Assembly (NCBI RefSeq): GCF_013369385.1 | Contig: NZ_SZTO01000001.1 | Coordinates: forward strand, 247,234-311,233 | Direction of reading: 5' to 3' | Origin: Vibrio sp. 05-20-BW147 | Lineage (GTDB): Bacteria > Pseudomonadota > Gammaproteobacteria > Enterobacterales > Vibrionaceae | Length of the DNA stretch: 64,000 nt | Shown here: positions 1-9,101 of the stretch, in pieces | Layout of the letters: every line of letters begins with the position of its first letter | How positions within the stretch are numbered: the first letter of the stretch is position 1 | Notes under the pieces: generated by a model | Seen by the model: only the letters and a program-made list of their open reading frames with translations | The model's database searches: none | What the model was told of the DNA's origin: nothing | Made by a program: the position numbers and the translations under genes

Positions 1-493
1 CCTTTTTTACCCCTGAGCCTGCGGGATGTTTTTGTGCAAGATATTGACCTGCTTGATGCCCCATCCAGTACCAATCTACACCGACACTGCCTTTAAGGTT
101 TTGGCTCTGCTTCTTGTCCAGAATCAGTTGGTTTACCGTGGCAAAAATGGGGATGTTTCCCGTCCATTTCTGTAGGTTCTCGTTGAAAGCGAGTGGGTCA
201 ACCGTGCCCAAAATAATGGCATCGGCGCCCCATTTACTGCACAGCATCAATTGTTGCTGTTGTTTGGTGGTGTTTGGATAACCGCCAGCTTCGAGTACGC
301 GCAAATTCACATTTTCTTTTTGCGCCTCAGAAACCATGCCGTAGTTCACGGAGAGCCAATAAGAGTCTTTTAAATGCGGATAGATGGCGCACAGTTTTTC
401 TGCCGCTTGTACGGTGCCCATCGACAGCAGCGAGAGAGAAACTGGTATAGTTTTGCGCAAACAACGCGAAAAAATGTGCTTAGTCTTTAACAT
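1..493 (-). CDS. torT: TorT periplasmic TMAO-sensing protein, 3' end cut by window edge
   Basis: The first 164 residues are visible; the gene runs off the left edge. It starts MLKTKHIFSR and has a basic N-terminus, a hydrophobic core and an Ala-x-Ala type cleavage region (SMGTVQAAEK), so it is exported. The mature part (CAIYPHLKDSYWLSVNYGM, then a GADAIILGTVDP segment) has the fold pattern of periplasmic sugar-binding proteins, as in TorT. In the known system TorT binds trimethylamine N-oxide and presents it to the membrane sensor TorS. The divergent neighbour is torS, 109 bp away, which supports the name. No torR or torCAD is visible; they could lie left of the window. Confidence 0.85.
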   Translation of the reverse strand, partial: MLKTKHIFSRCLRKTIPVSLSLLSMGTVQAAEKLCAIYPHLKDSYWLSVNYGMVSEAQKENVNLRVLEAGGYPNTTKQQQQLMLCSKWGADAIILGTVDPLAFNENLQKWTGNIPIFATVNQLILDKKQSQNLKGSVGVDWYWMGHQAGQYLAQKHPAGSGVKK

Positions 494-602
494 GCGGCAA
501 GGTTCATTGGCATAGATGGAAGATACGTGCAGAATATAGCGTATTCTCCCCGGCGAACCAATGCTGATGTAGCAATGGCCGATAGGTTAGGTTTAGAAAC
601 GT

Positions 603-3551
603 ATGTTATTAGCAACAGCAAGTATTGGGCGTAAACTTCTGCTTTCGTTCATCGCCATGGCCATGTTGGTGATGTTCTCAGCACTGATTGGTGTGTCAGG
701 CTTTTCCTTTGTCGCAAAAACCGAGCGAAACGTCGTCGATACAGCCATCCCGGCCATGATTGAAGCGCGTCAAGTCTCTGAGCTCAGCTCACGTATCATT
801 GCATCGGTTCAAACCCTCTCCAACGCGAAAAATGAAGACGAACGGAAAATGTCAGGTAAGGAGCTGTTTGCCCAGTTGGAATCGTTGCTCACTCATATTA
901 AAGCCTTAGGGGGCGGAGAGTCATTTGATCCGTTATTGCTTGAGCGTTTGGAGTCTAACGTCCAAGGTGTGATTGATAACTTAGCCGATCTTGGTGTGTC
1001 GGTTGAAAAGAAGTTATGGCTGGCTAAAGAGATAGAAAGCAGGGTAGAAGAAATGCGCTTGCTGAGCGAAGAACTGGAGCAGCTTACTCGCACACAAGTT
1101 CTGAACACCAGCACGATTGCGGTTGCGAACGTCACTCATATTTATGATTTATTACAAGATGGTAAAACCAAACAAGCCTACCAAGCGTTAGATGCCTTGG
1201 TCGAGGTGGATTTAGACCTATCGGAGCGACTACACGAACTTCATCTGTTGGCTTTTAAAATGCTCAATCAGATTGAAGAGGCTCGCACATTGACCAACAT
1301 TGACCGAATTCAAGATGTGAGAAATGAGTTTGATGCGAATCTGAAGATCATGGTTCGTCGAGTTCAAGCTGTTGAAGATCCGACTCGTTCAGCACAAATG
1401 TCACACTTACTCAGCGAACTGGGTAAACGACAAGTGGTATTCAATATTCTTCGCCAGCAGTATCAAAATGAGCTCGAGTCACAACAACTGATGCAGAAAA
1501 ACTTGGCGCTGTTTTCTGAACTGAACGGCACGGTAAACAAGCTGGTAGATGACTCAAATCAAACCACAACCAATGCGGTCACGGCGTTAACCCAAACGCT
1601 CAATCTCGCTCAACTGATCCTAACGGTGATCTCACTGGCAGGTTTAATTGTCGCTATCGTCATTGTTTGGCGAGTGGTGTACGTCTCAGTGGTCAGGCGT
1701 TTGACCGAGTACTCTGCGGCATTATTACAAGTCGCCCAGGGTAATCTCGATGTTGAGTTGCACGTTCGCGGTAACGACGAGTTGGCTCATATGGGGCAAG
1801 CCATTATTACTGCTAGAAACACGGCTCAAGCGTTAAAAATTGTTGCGGAAGGGGAAGCCAAAGCGAAACGCGAGCTGCAAGAACACAAAGAGCACCTTGA
1901 AGAACTCGTGACGGAGCGGACGCGACAGTTGCAGTTGACGAATGAAAAGCTCAATCACGAAGTACTTAATCACGCTAAGGCACGCTCTCAAGCCGAACAA
2001 GCTAACAGAGCTAAATCAGCGTTTCTTGCTACGATGAGTCATGAAATCCGCACACCGATGAATGGGGTGCTGGGCACGGCTCAATTGCTGATGGATTCTG
2101 GGTTGAACCCTTTACAAAAGCGCTATGCCGACATCATTAACCGCAGTGGTAAGAATCTATTAGCGATTTTGAACGACGTGCTGGATTACTCCAAAATCGA
2201 AGCTGGCCATTTGGAGATCCGTGAGTCAGCGTTTGAGTTGCATCAGATGGTGGAAGATACGTTCCAACTGATGCAAAGCAGAGCCGCTGAGAAAAATTTG
2301 ACCTTTAGCTACCATATTGAGGCGGATGTCTCTAAGTATTGGCGTGGCGACGTTACTCGAATTAGCCAAGTATTGAACAACCTTGTGGGAAATGCGATCA
2401 AGTTTACCCCTCAAGGATCGGTGGATATTTATGTCTGTCTCGATGCCAATGATGAGCGCAGGGTTAGTTTTGAAGTCGCTGATACGGGCATCGGTGTTGC
2501 AGTTGAAGAGCAAGCCACGCTCTTTGATGCGTTCACTCAGGCCAGCGGCGGGCAACAGTCTGTAGGTGGTACAGGACTGGGTTTAGCGATAAGCCGACGC
2601 ATCATACAGGCCATGGGTGGGGATATGGACATGGATTCGCAAGAGGGGGAGGGAAGTCGTTTTTGGTTCTCAGTGCCGCTAACTCGGTGTGACGCCATCG
2701 AACCAATCGTCGATACGCAATGGTCACAATGCCGCAAAGCCAAAATCCTATTGGTTGAAGACAATGCCGTGAATCGAATTGTTGCTGAAGGTTTTTTAAA
2801 GAGCCTGGGACACAGCGTTGTCATGGCCGAAGATGGCGCGGATGCAGAAACGTTGTTTGAACCCAACGGTTTCGATCTTGCGCTTGTGGACATTAACTTG
2901 CCTGATTGTAATGGCACTGAGTTGATACATCGTCTAAAGAAACTCGAGGGGGATTTCGCGAGAAAAACGCCTATGGTTGCCGTTTCTGCTCATGTATTTA
3001 ACGAAGAAGTCGAAAGTTATCTCGCGTCTGGCTTTGATGGTTTCCTTGCAAAACCGCTAGAGAGGGATGCTCTAGAAGTGCTTATCCAAAAAATGTTGGA
3101 AGGTAGGGAACGGGTCGTGAATGATGATGGTGTTGACGATGACGCTCTGGCCAAATGTAACGACGGCAAAACAGCTCTGCCATTAGATAGTGCATTAGAG
3201 GAGGCTGCTGAGATTATCGATCCCAACGTGGTGCTTGCGGATATGCAAGTGCTTGGGCCACGCAAGATGCGTGAAATTGTGGAACTGTTTAACAGTAGTT
3301 CCCAAGAGATCTTGCAACAATTGCAAGAAGAATCGCAAGCAGGCAATGAGGCGAAAGTTAGAAGCTTAGCGCATAAGCTAAAAGGAAGTGCGGGCAGTTT
3401 AGGGCTAACCGCATTGATGATGCTCTGTCGCGACATTGAAATCGATCCGTTATCGAACAATCGCTATCTTCAGCTGAAAAGTCAGCTTGATGATTGTGTA
3501 AAACAAAGTGCTATGGTGCTGACTACGCTTGTTTCACGCGGTGTCCAATAA
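603..3551 (+). CDS. torS: TorS hybrid sensor histidine kinase
   Basis: 982 aa, somewhat longer than E. coli TorS (about 914). Order seen: TM helix at about residues 10-33, a long helical periplasmic sensor to about 330, second TM helix at about 335-357, HAMP-like linker, coiled coil, HisKA with the phospho-acceptor His480 in SHEIRTP, HATPase with NLVGNAIKF and GTGLGLAIS, a receiver with Asp763 in VDINLP, and a C-terminal HPt domain with His924 in AHKLKGSAGSLG. This is the classical tripartite phosphorelay. It acts in the inner membrane and is expected to phosphorylate TorR to induce TMAO respiration. torT lies divergently upstream. No strong ribosome-binding site precedes the ATG at 603, so the exact start is less sure. 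Confidence 0.92.
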   Translation: MLLATASIGRKLLLSFIAMAMLVMFSALIGVSGFSFVAKTERNVVDTAIPAMIEARQVSELSSRIIASVQTLSNAKNEDERKMSGKELFAQLESLLTHIKALGGGESFDPLLLERLESNVQGVIDNLADLGVSVEKKLWLAKEIESRVEEMRLLSEELEQLTRTQVLNTSTIAVANVTHIYDLLQDGKTKQAYQALDALVEVDLDLSERLHELHLLAFKMLNQIEEARTLTNIDRIQDVRNEFDANLKIMVRRVQAVEDPTRSAQMSHLLSELGKRQVVFNILRQQYQNELESQQLMQKNLALFSELNGTVNKLVDDSNQTTTNAVTALTQTLNLAQLILTVISLAGLIVAIVIVWRVVYVSVVRRLTEYSAALLQVAQGNLDVELHVRGNDELAHMGQAIITARNTAQALKIVAEGEAKAKRELQEHKEHLEELVTERTRQLQLTNEKLNHEVLNHAKARSQAEQANRAKSAFLATMSHEIRTPMNGVLGTAQLLMDSGLNPLQKRYADIINRSGKNLLAILNDVLDYSKIEAGHLEIRESAFELHQMVEDTFQLMQSRAAEKNLTFSYHIEADVSKYWRGDVTRISQVLNNLVGNAIKFTPQGSVDIYVCLDANDERRVSFEVADTGIGVAVEEQATLFDAFTQASGGQQSVGGTGLGLAISRRIIQAMGGDMDMDSQEGEGSRFWFSVPLTRCDAIEPIVDTQWSQCRKAKILLVEDNAVNRIVAEGFLKSLGHSVVMAEDGADAETLFEPNGFDLALVDINLPDCNGTELIHRLKKLEGDFARKTPMVAVSAHVFNEEVESYLASGFDGFLAKPLERDALEVLIQKMLEGRERVVNDDGVDDDALAKCNDGKTALPLDSALEEAAEIIDPNVVLADMQVLGPRKMREIVELFNSSSQEILQQLQEESQAGNEAKVRSLAHKLKGSAGSLGLTALMMLCRDIEIDPLSNNRYLQLKSQLDDCVKQSAMVLTTLVSRGVQ

Positions 3552-3682
3552 GTTTAGAAGAACACGGCTTATCCACGGCGTTGTTTTACATCCACCGTTT
3601 TTTAGTCTGGTCGGTAAGATAAGGTAAATAGCGTGCCTTGCTTTAAGTTCTAACAAGCTTGGCGATGATGAGAGCAGTGGAA

Positions 3683-3709
3683 GGCTGGTGACAATCATTG
3701 TCACCAGCC
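3683..3709. terminator. Perfect 13-bp-arm palindrome between convergent genes
   Basis: GGCTGGTGACAAT and its exact reverse complement are separated by one base. The element lies between the ends of torS (+) and the M32 peptidase (-). Neither side has a clear T-run, so it may be a transcript-end stabiliser or weak bidirectional terminator, not a canonical intrinsic terminator. Confidence 0.5.
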
Positions 3710-3730
3710 CACGTTTCTAGCGTCGGGTGA

Positions 3731-5206
3731 TTAGCCCAGATAGCGAGATTTCAAGTGCTGCATAAAATGCGTTTGGTTAAGGACTTCACCAGTGGCTTGC
3801 TTTACTAACTCATCCGTTGTTAAGAGGCTACCTTTGCTCCAAATGTTAGTAGACAACCACGTGAAAATCGGCGTGAGATCGCCCGATCCTATAGCTTGTT
3901 CTACATCCACTGTTTGCTTCATGGCTGCCATAAACTGCGCGGCGTACATTGCACCTAAGGTATAACTTGGGAAGTAGCCGAAAGAGCCATCGGTCCAATG
4001 GATATCCTGCATACAACCATTTTTATAGTTACCTTCAGTCGATAGTCCGAGATAGGACTTCATTTTCTCGTTCCAAAGCTCAGGCACGTCGGTGTGCTTA
4101 ATTGCGCCATTCATCAAATCGCGTTCAATTTCATAGCGTAGAATCACGTGCGCTGGATAGGTCAGTTCATCGGCATCGACACGAATGAAGCCTTTCTCGA
4201 TATGAGTATAAATTTTGGCCAAGTTCTCTGCTCGGAACTCATCACCTTGAAAATGGTTTGCTGCCAAACGCGATAAATGATCAACAAACGGCTGGCTGCG
4301 ACCCAGTTGCATTTCAAAAAACAGGGATTGAGACTCATGAATACCCATTGAACGAGCTTGGCCCGCTGGGTTCCCAGAAAATGCCTTTGGCAATCCTTGC
4401 TCATAACGTGCATGGCCAGTTTCATGAACAATCCCCATGAGTGATTGAACAAACTCTTTTTCGTCATAACGAGTGGTAATTCGCACATCTGTCGGTACAC
4501 CGCCACAGAAAGGGTGAACACTCTCATCGAGCCGGCCATGTTCAAAGTCAAACTGAAGCAGCTTCATGACTTCTAGGCCAAGTGCTTTCTGCTTTTCTGC
4601 TGGATAGTGACCCGTTGGCAGCTGAGTGTTGTTTGATTTTTGCTTTTCAATGGCTTCATCAATCAATGATGGTAGCCACGTTTTTACATCGGAAAACAGA
4701 ACGTCAAGAGAAGCGGAACTTGTGCCAGGTTCGTAGATGTCGAGCATGGCATCATAAGGAGAGCTCCCCGCCGCATCTGCACGAATTTGAGCTTCTTCTT
4801 GCGATAGTTTAACCACGTCAGCCCAGTTTTTCTCAAAACCTTGCCAATCGTTATTGCCCCTTTGCGTGCGCCATGCGTGTTCACATTTTGAACCCGCTAG
4901 TGATTGTGCTTGCACCAAAGATTCGGGTAAGAGTGTCGCCTGTTGCCAGCTGCGCTTCATTTCACGTAAAACAGCGCTTTGTTCGTTCGATAGCGACTCT
5001 AGAGAAGCCTGTTCGAACAGGTCGCCCAATTGTGGCTGGGTCATCAGTGAATGAATATGTACTGACAGTTCTGCCATTGCATTTGAGCGGGCTTCTGCAC
5101 CCCCGGATGGCATGACTGCGGCTTGATCCCAGCTGACAATGGCACTTAGGTGTTCAAAGTGGGAGACTTTTTGGGAATGTTCGAGGAGTTTTTGAAATGC
5201 GCTCAT
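3731..5206 (-). CDS. M32 family metallocarboxypeptidase (thermostable carboxypeptidase 1 type)
   Basis: 491 aa when started at MSAFQKLLEH (5206), which has an AAAGAG-type ribosome-binding site just upstream; an upstream in-frame extension of 26 residues has no support. The zinc motif HETGH is present in GIVHETGHARYEQG, followed by the M32-typical GIHESQSLFFEMQLGRS with the third zinc ligand Glu, and WTDGSFGYFPSYTLGAMYAAQ. Length fits the family (about 490-510 aa). It is a cytoplasmic zinc carboxypeptidase that removes C-terminal residues from peptides, probably for peptide turnover. There is no signal peptide and no operon partner; it converges on torS. Confidence 0.92.
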   Translation of the reverse strand: MSAFQKLLEHSQKVSHFEHLSAIVSWDQAAVMPSGGAEARSNAMAELSVHIHSLMTQPQLGDLFEQASLESLSNEQSAVLREMKRSWQQATLLPESLVQAQSLAGSKCEHAWRTQRGNNDWQGFEKNWADVVKLSQEEAQIRADAAGSSPYDAMLDIYEPGTSSASLDVLFSDVKTWLPSLIDEAIEKQKSNNTQLPTGHYPAEKQKALGLEVMKLLQFDFEHGRLDESVHPFCGGVPTDVRITTRYDEKEFVQSLMGIVHETGHARYEQGLPKAFSGNPAGQARSMGIHESQSLFFEMQLGRSQPFVDHLSRLAANHFQGDEFRAENLAKIYTHIEKGFIRVDADELTYPAHVILRYEIERDLMNGAIKHTDVPELWNEKMKSYLGLSTEGNYKNGCMQDIHWTDGSFGYFPSYTLGAMYAAQFMAAMKQTVDVEQAIGSGDLTPIFTWLSTNIWSKGSLLTTDELVKQATGEVLNQTHFMQHLKSRYLG

Positions 5207-5437
5207 GTGACGTCTCTTTATGATTGTTCTATCCATATCTCCTTCATGCACTAGGCACATAGTGCTTAACAATGAAGGTTCCAAATTGCGCTTTAGTGCT
5301 GCACATAAAGCGAAAGATGCATTGTCCCTAATTCATCGGATTTGTACAACTCGGAAACGTTTCCTTCGAGTACTACTTGCACAGAGCGAACTTTAAGAGT
5401 ATTGATGTTCACACTTTCAACGTCATTACAACGATAT

Positions 5438-6073
5438 ATGGATATTTTAAACTTCGAAGCTTTCTTAATCGCGATTACAATTTTGACTCTGACGCCGGGA
5501 TTAGACACTGCATTGGTGATTCGCAACACCAGCCGAGGGGGGCTTAATGATGGATGTGTCACCAGCCTAGGCATTTGTACAGGTTTGTTTGTGCACGCGT
5601 TGTTTTCTGCAATCGGCATTTCGGCCATTCTTGCTCAATCCGCAGAGCTTTTTCAACTGGTGAAAATGGTCGGTGCTGTTTACCTGATTTGGTTGGGGTT
5701 AAGCAGTTTGAAAGCTTTGTTTAAAAGTAATAACGGGATGTCTGTCAACGAGAGCCTAAGTAAACCATTTAATGCTAAGCGCTCGCTTCGTGAAGGTTTT
5801 CTATCGAATGTGCTGAACCCAAAAACAGCGGTGTTTTATTTGGCTTTTTTACCCCAGTTCGTAAACCCTGAAGGGTCGCCGATTGTTCAATCAATGACCA
5901 TGGCAGGTATTCATTTTGTGATTGCAATGGTTTGGCAATGTGGCTTAGCGGGGGCGCTCAACTCGGCAAAAAATTTACTTAAAAATGCGAGATTTATGAA
6001 GTGGATGGAGGGAGCAACAGGTGCGGTGCTCGTTGTATTGGGCGTTAAACTCCTGGCCGAAAAGCCAATGTGA
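5438..6073 (+). CDS. LysE/RhtB family amino-acid exporter
   Basis: 211 aa from MDILNFEAFL, the usual family length; the open frame extends further upstream but this start matches the family N-terminus. The hydrophobic N-terminal helix carries TPGLDTALVIRNTSRGG, the family signature region, and later GAVYLIWLGLSSLKA and FLSNVLNPKTAVFYLAFLPQFV. Six membrane segments are expected. It is an inner-membrane proton-coupled exporter of amino acids or derivatives; the substrate cannot be read from sequence. It is monocistronic, with no LysR-type regulator beside it. The upstream gene on the other strand is the M32 peptidase, so a link between peptide breakdown and amino-acid export is possible but speculative. 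Confidence 0.88.
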   Translation: MDILNFEAFLIAITILTLTPGLDTALVIRNTSRGGLNDGCVTSLGICTGLFVHALFSAIGISAILAQSAELFQLVKMVGAVYLIWLGLSSLKALFKSNNGMSVNESLSKPFNAKRSLREGFLSNVLNPKTAVFYLAFLPQFVNPEGSPIVQSMTMAGIHFVIAMVWQCGLAGALNSAKNLLKNARFMKWMEGATGAVLVVLGVKLLAEKPM

Positions 6074-6176
6074 GTCAACAGCTTGATTACTGTTGAAGAC
6101 ACATAATGGCGACGGTGGTGCTCTTACATGAGTGTCTCTAGTCAGTGTTCCGCAAACACGATTTTAGCTTATAACA

Positions 6177-6197
6177 AAGGGAGCAGCTTGCTCCCTT
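6177..6197 (-). terminator. Hairpin terminator downstream of the OmpA-family gene
   Basis: GGGAGCA, a 3-nt loop and TGCTCCC, flanked by AAA/TT pairs. Read on the minus strand it lies just after the ompA-type stop and is followed by a T-rich stretch. Confidence 0.7.
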
Positions 6198-6215
6198 CGT
6201 TATTAAGCGGAGAGA

Positions 6216-7289
6216 TTATTGTGTTGGTTGTTGCAACTCTTGGTACTCAAAACTTGGGATGGTTACTTCGACACGACGGTTTTTCGCACGGCCTTCTGCC
6301 GTCTTGTTAGTCGCGACGGGCTGAGATTCACCTGCGCCAACAACCGTTAGTTGTTCCAGTTTGACTCCCCGTGAGACCAAGTAGTCAGCGACAGCTTGAG
6401 CACGCTGCTCAGAAATTCTTTGATTTACCTTTTCTGAGCCCGTTGAATCTGTGTGACCGACGATGTTCGCTTGTGCGTCAGGGAACTTAAGCAATGCTTC
6501 CGCCAACGGGTCTAAGGCCTGTTTGCCACTAGGAGATAACGTACTGCTACCCGTGGCGAAAAGCTCTTGGTTGAACTGCTGGTTAGAGAACTTACTCACC
6601 CATTCCGGTTTCGGTTCAGGTTTTGCCTCTTCGACTAAAAGGATCGGCTCTGCCACCACGGGTTCTGATTGCACTTCTTCAGTCGCCCTTGGTTCAACAG
6701 CGGTTTCTTTTGCCGCAGCGGCAGTGGCAGCAGCAGAACTTGCACCCCCAAATAGATAAGTAATACCAATAGCAAAGAAGTTGGCATCCATATCTTGCAC
6801 AATCTCATCAGACATATCTTGATAGCGTTGGTATTCTGCTCGTGCTTTAAAGCTTTCTGTTAGCGCATATTCGATACCAAGAGAGCCGGTAGGGACAAGG
6901 TCTTTGTCTTCACCATAAAGCATATAGGCTGCGCCAAGTTTAACAAATGCATCTAACTTGTCATTGATGGGTAGATTGATTTTTGGAGCCAAGGTGAAAG
7001 CCGCCAGTTTTCCTTCGGAGAAATAGCCATTGGAGAAATTTGCTTCATATTCTCCAAGCATATCGATGCCTAACTCGGCAGAAATGATCTTATTAAAGTC
7101 ATAACCATAGTAAACGCCAAAACCAAGGGACTCATCGTCACACGGAGAGTCCAAATAGCATGCATCATCTAGGTTAGCGTAGCCAATTTTACCGCCAAAA
7201 TAGAGATCTGACCAAGCCGCATGCGCAGCCCCCGTAAACAAACCACTGCTAGCGAGCACCGTGGAAAGGGTGATGGCTAATTTTTTCAT
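6216..7289 (-). CDS. ompA: OmpA family outer-membrane porin
   Basis: 357 aa. A signal peptide (MKKLAITLSTVLASSGLFTGAAHA) is followed by an N-terminal eight-stranded beta-barrel region to about residue 180 (YFGGKIGYANLDD, ending ATFFAIGITYLFG-like), an Ala/Glu/Pro-rich hinge, and a C-terminal peptidoglycan-binding domain with NIVGHTDSTGS and RAKNRRVEV. It anchors the outer membrane to peptidoglycan. An AGGGAAAT ribosome-binding site precedes the ATG. Two Cys (YLDSPCDDES region) in an early extracellular loop could form a disulfide. Vibrios often carry several OmpA paralogues, so orthology to the main ompA is not certain. Confidence 0.9.
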   Translation of the reverse strand: MKKLAITLSTVLASSGLFTGAAHAAWSDLYFGGKIGYANLDDACYLDSPCDDESLGFGVYYGYDFNKIISAELGIDMLGEYEANFSNGYFSEGKLAAFTLAPKINLPINDKLDAFVKLGAAYMLYGEDKDLVPTGSLGIEYALTESFKARAEYQRYQDMSDEIVQDMDANFFAIGITYLFGGASSAAATAAAAKETAVEPRATEEVQSEPVVAEPILLVEEAKPEPKPEWVSKFSNQQFNQELFATGSSTLSPSGKQALDPLAEALLKFPDAQANIVGHTDSTGSEKVNQRISEQRAQAVADYLVSRGVKLEQLTVVGAGESQPVATNKTAEGRAKNRRVEVTIPSFEYQELQQPTQ

Positions 7290-7678
7290 ATATTTCCCTT
7301 ACTGTTTAAGGCTAAATAATTCCTTTATTGTCCTAATGGAGAACGCTTGGAATGCAGTGCTTAGCTCAGTTGACCTAACTATGCATTCAACAGGTTTATA
7401 CTAGCACTGAAAGATTAACCAAGCAGTGATGTTAAAAGATTGATTTAATATTTGAGTGATTACGTGATCGTTTACACAAAGTGTTTGAGCAAAATGACGG
7501 GGAGTGTTTTATTTTTGCTAACTAAAATTGAGTGATTTAAGGTGATGTTGCTCAGTGGAGCTACGTTGATGAGTAAACGTAGCTGCTTAGGTCTTAGAAT
7601 TGGTATTCGGCTTCATTATAATAGGAGAGCCAGAAAGCCGTTAGCAACGGCATAGTTTTCACCGATAACGGACTGAGG
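7290..7678. other. Intergenic region: ompA promoter side and two hairpins, no gene seen
   Basis: No supported reading frame. The part near 7290-7420 should hold the minus-strand ompA promoter. A 9-bp-arm hairpin (AGCTACGTT at 7559-7567 with its complement at 7576-7584, 8-nt loop) has no T-run on either side, so its role is unknown. Confidence 0.5.
7637..7651 (-). terminator. Hairpin after the diguanylate cyclase gene
   Basis: GCCGTT, loop AGC-complement, AACGGC, followed on the minus strand by TTTCT. Position just after the stop fits a weak intrinsic terminator. Confidence 0.45.
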
Positions 7679-8695
7679 CTAAATCGGCATAACGCGATTG
7701 CGTCCTAGTTGTTTGGCTTCGTAAAGTAACTTGTCTGCACGTTCGATCAACGATTCTGATGTTTCATCCGTTTTAAGTTCAGCAACGCCAAATGATGCCG
7801 TGATATTTTCTACTTGTCGTCCGGTACGCTTATCTTTTACTTGCAGTTTTTCGATTATCCGGCGTAGAGATTCTGCAAACTGACGAGCGATACGAAGCGT
7901 TTTGTTTGGCACAATCAACGCAAACTCTTCACCGCCAAAGCGATAGGCGGAAATTCCTTCTCGACAACTCATTTGCAAGCGCTTGGCTATGGCTCGTATA
8001 ACCGTATCACCAAACAGGTGACCATAGTTGTCGTTAAACGTTTTAAAATGGTCGATGTCGAGTAACACAATACTGAGATTTTGCTGCGAGTTCACAAGGG
8101 CCTTAAGATCACTATCGAATGCGCGTCGATTATAGATGCCTGACAAACCATCAAACAGGGCATCTCGTTGTACCTCTGCCAACTGTTCTTTGAGTCGTGA
8201 AATTTCGCTACTCGCATTGTTTAACTGACTAGTTAAAAAACGGGTAGAGTGACGAATTTCGCGCGACTCTGTCACCAACTCTCGAATAACTCCCATCACT
8301 TCTTCGATACTCAAGCCTTCGTCTTCGACTTTCTCTAACTTGCTGAAATTCTTATCAACGAGCGCTGAAAAAGAGGAAGTGTCCGCAATAGTATCCGTCA
8401 TGGAGCTTGCAACCTCGAGCAACAACACTTCAATGTTGCTTCTCAACTCCTTCATACTGGTTTCCGCTTTGCTTGCTACGTAGTTGTTGTAGAGTTGCTC
8501 GTTCGTCGCGGGTGGGCAGATACCGTAGTTTTCTAAAACGGTATCCATTTCCTGGTTGAGTTGAGGAATGGTGTTGTCCACGTAGGTATACCAAAGGGCA
8601 TAGTTTGCTGGTGTAGCCGCTACGTGATTCTTAATCATCAAAGGTACCGCTTTTTTTAAGTTGGCGGTGGATTTCTTAAAGTCGTCGCTTGTCAT
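7679..8695 (-). CDS. GGDEF-domain diguanylate cyclase
   Basis: 338 aa from MTSDDFKKST; an in-frame ATG 10 codons upstream (8725) is an alternative. The N-terminal roughly 170 residues are helical and soluble with no membrane segment (KNHVAATPANYALWYTYV, later a coiled coil at SSEISRLKEQLAEVQRD). The C-terminal GGDEF domain has an intact catalytic motif in YRFGGEEFAL and the FKTFNDNYGHLFGD metal/GTP region, so it should make cyclic di-GMP. The usual RxxD inhibitory site is REGI: the Arg is kept but the Asp is replaced by Ile, so classic product inhibition may be lost. It stands alone between ompA and msrAB. Confidence 0.9.
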   Translation of the reverse strand: MTSDDFKKSTANLKKAVPLMIKNHVAATPANYALWYTYVDNTIPQLNQEMDTVLENYGICPPATNEQLYNNYVASKAETSMKELRSNIEVLLLEVASSMTDTIADTSSFSALVDKNFSKLEKVEDEGLSIEEVMGVIRELVTESREIRHSTRFLTSQLNNASSEISRLKEQLAEVQRDALFDGLSGIYNRRAFDSDLKALVNSQQNLSIVLLDIDHFKTFNDNYGHLFGDTVIRAIAKRLQMSCREGISAYRFGGEEFALIVPNKTLRIARQFAESLRRIIEKLQVKDKRTGRQVENITASFGVAELKTDETSESLIERADKLLYEAKQLGRNRVMPI

Positions 8696-9101
8696 TCTAA
8701 TTATGCTTTTAACGATAGCTAACAATCATATAGCTAAGAGTAGCGGAACAATGATTGTAGTGCTTTAATTTTTATCATTTTTGAGCAGGAATTATTAAAA
8801 AAATCTATGCTGCAAGCAATCAATTTAATAATAGGTCGTCGATCTATTGATTTTTGAGATTGAAGAGAAAGGTTCCGCAATGAAGTGAGAAAGAGGGTGT
8901 TGAAACAACTGCCTTACCTCTCGCGGAACACATTTGGGAAAGTGATGTGCAACAAGGTTGTTTGCAATGAGTGAACCTTAAACCAGAAAATTGGTAAAAT
9001 CCAGTTTGAAATCACAGTTTGTAGGTATGAGACAAATTGAAAAGAAAATGCGGGACACAAAATGTGCCCCTCATTGGAGAATAAACAGAAAATCGACCTT
9101 G
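8696..9101. other. Intergenic region with nested inverted repeat at 8872-8927
   Basis: No supported gene. GTTCCGC at about 8872 pairs with GCGGAAC at about 8921, and inside it GAG..AGG pairs with CCT..CTCTC around a GTTG-AAA-CAAC tip, giving a 56-nt nested hairpin. The AT-rich segment near 8700-8830 should contain the promoter of the diguanylate cyclase gene. Confidence 0.45.
9040..9069 (-). terminator. Probable terminator of msrAB
   Basis: On the minus strand GGG-CACA pairs with TGTG(T)CCC with one bulge, then GCATTTTCTTTTC. It lies about 30 bp after the msrAB stop codon. Confidence 0.5.
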
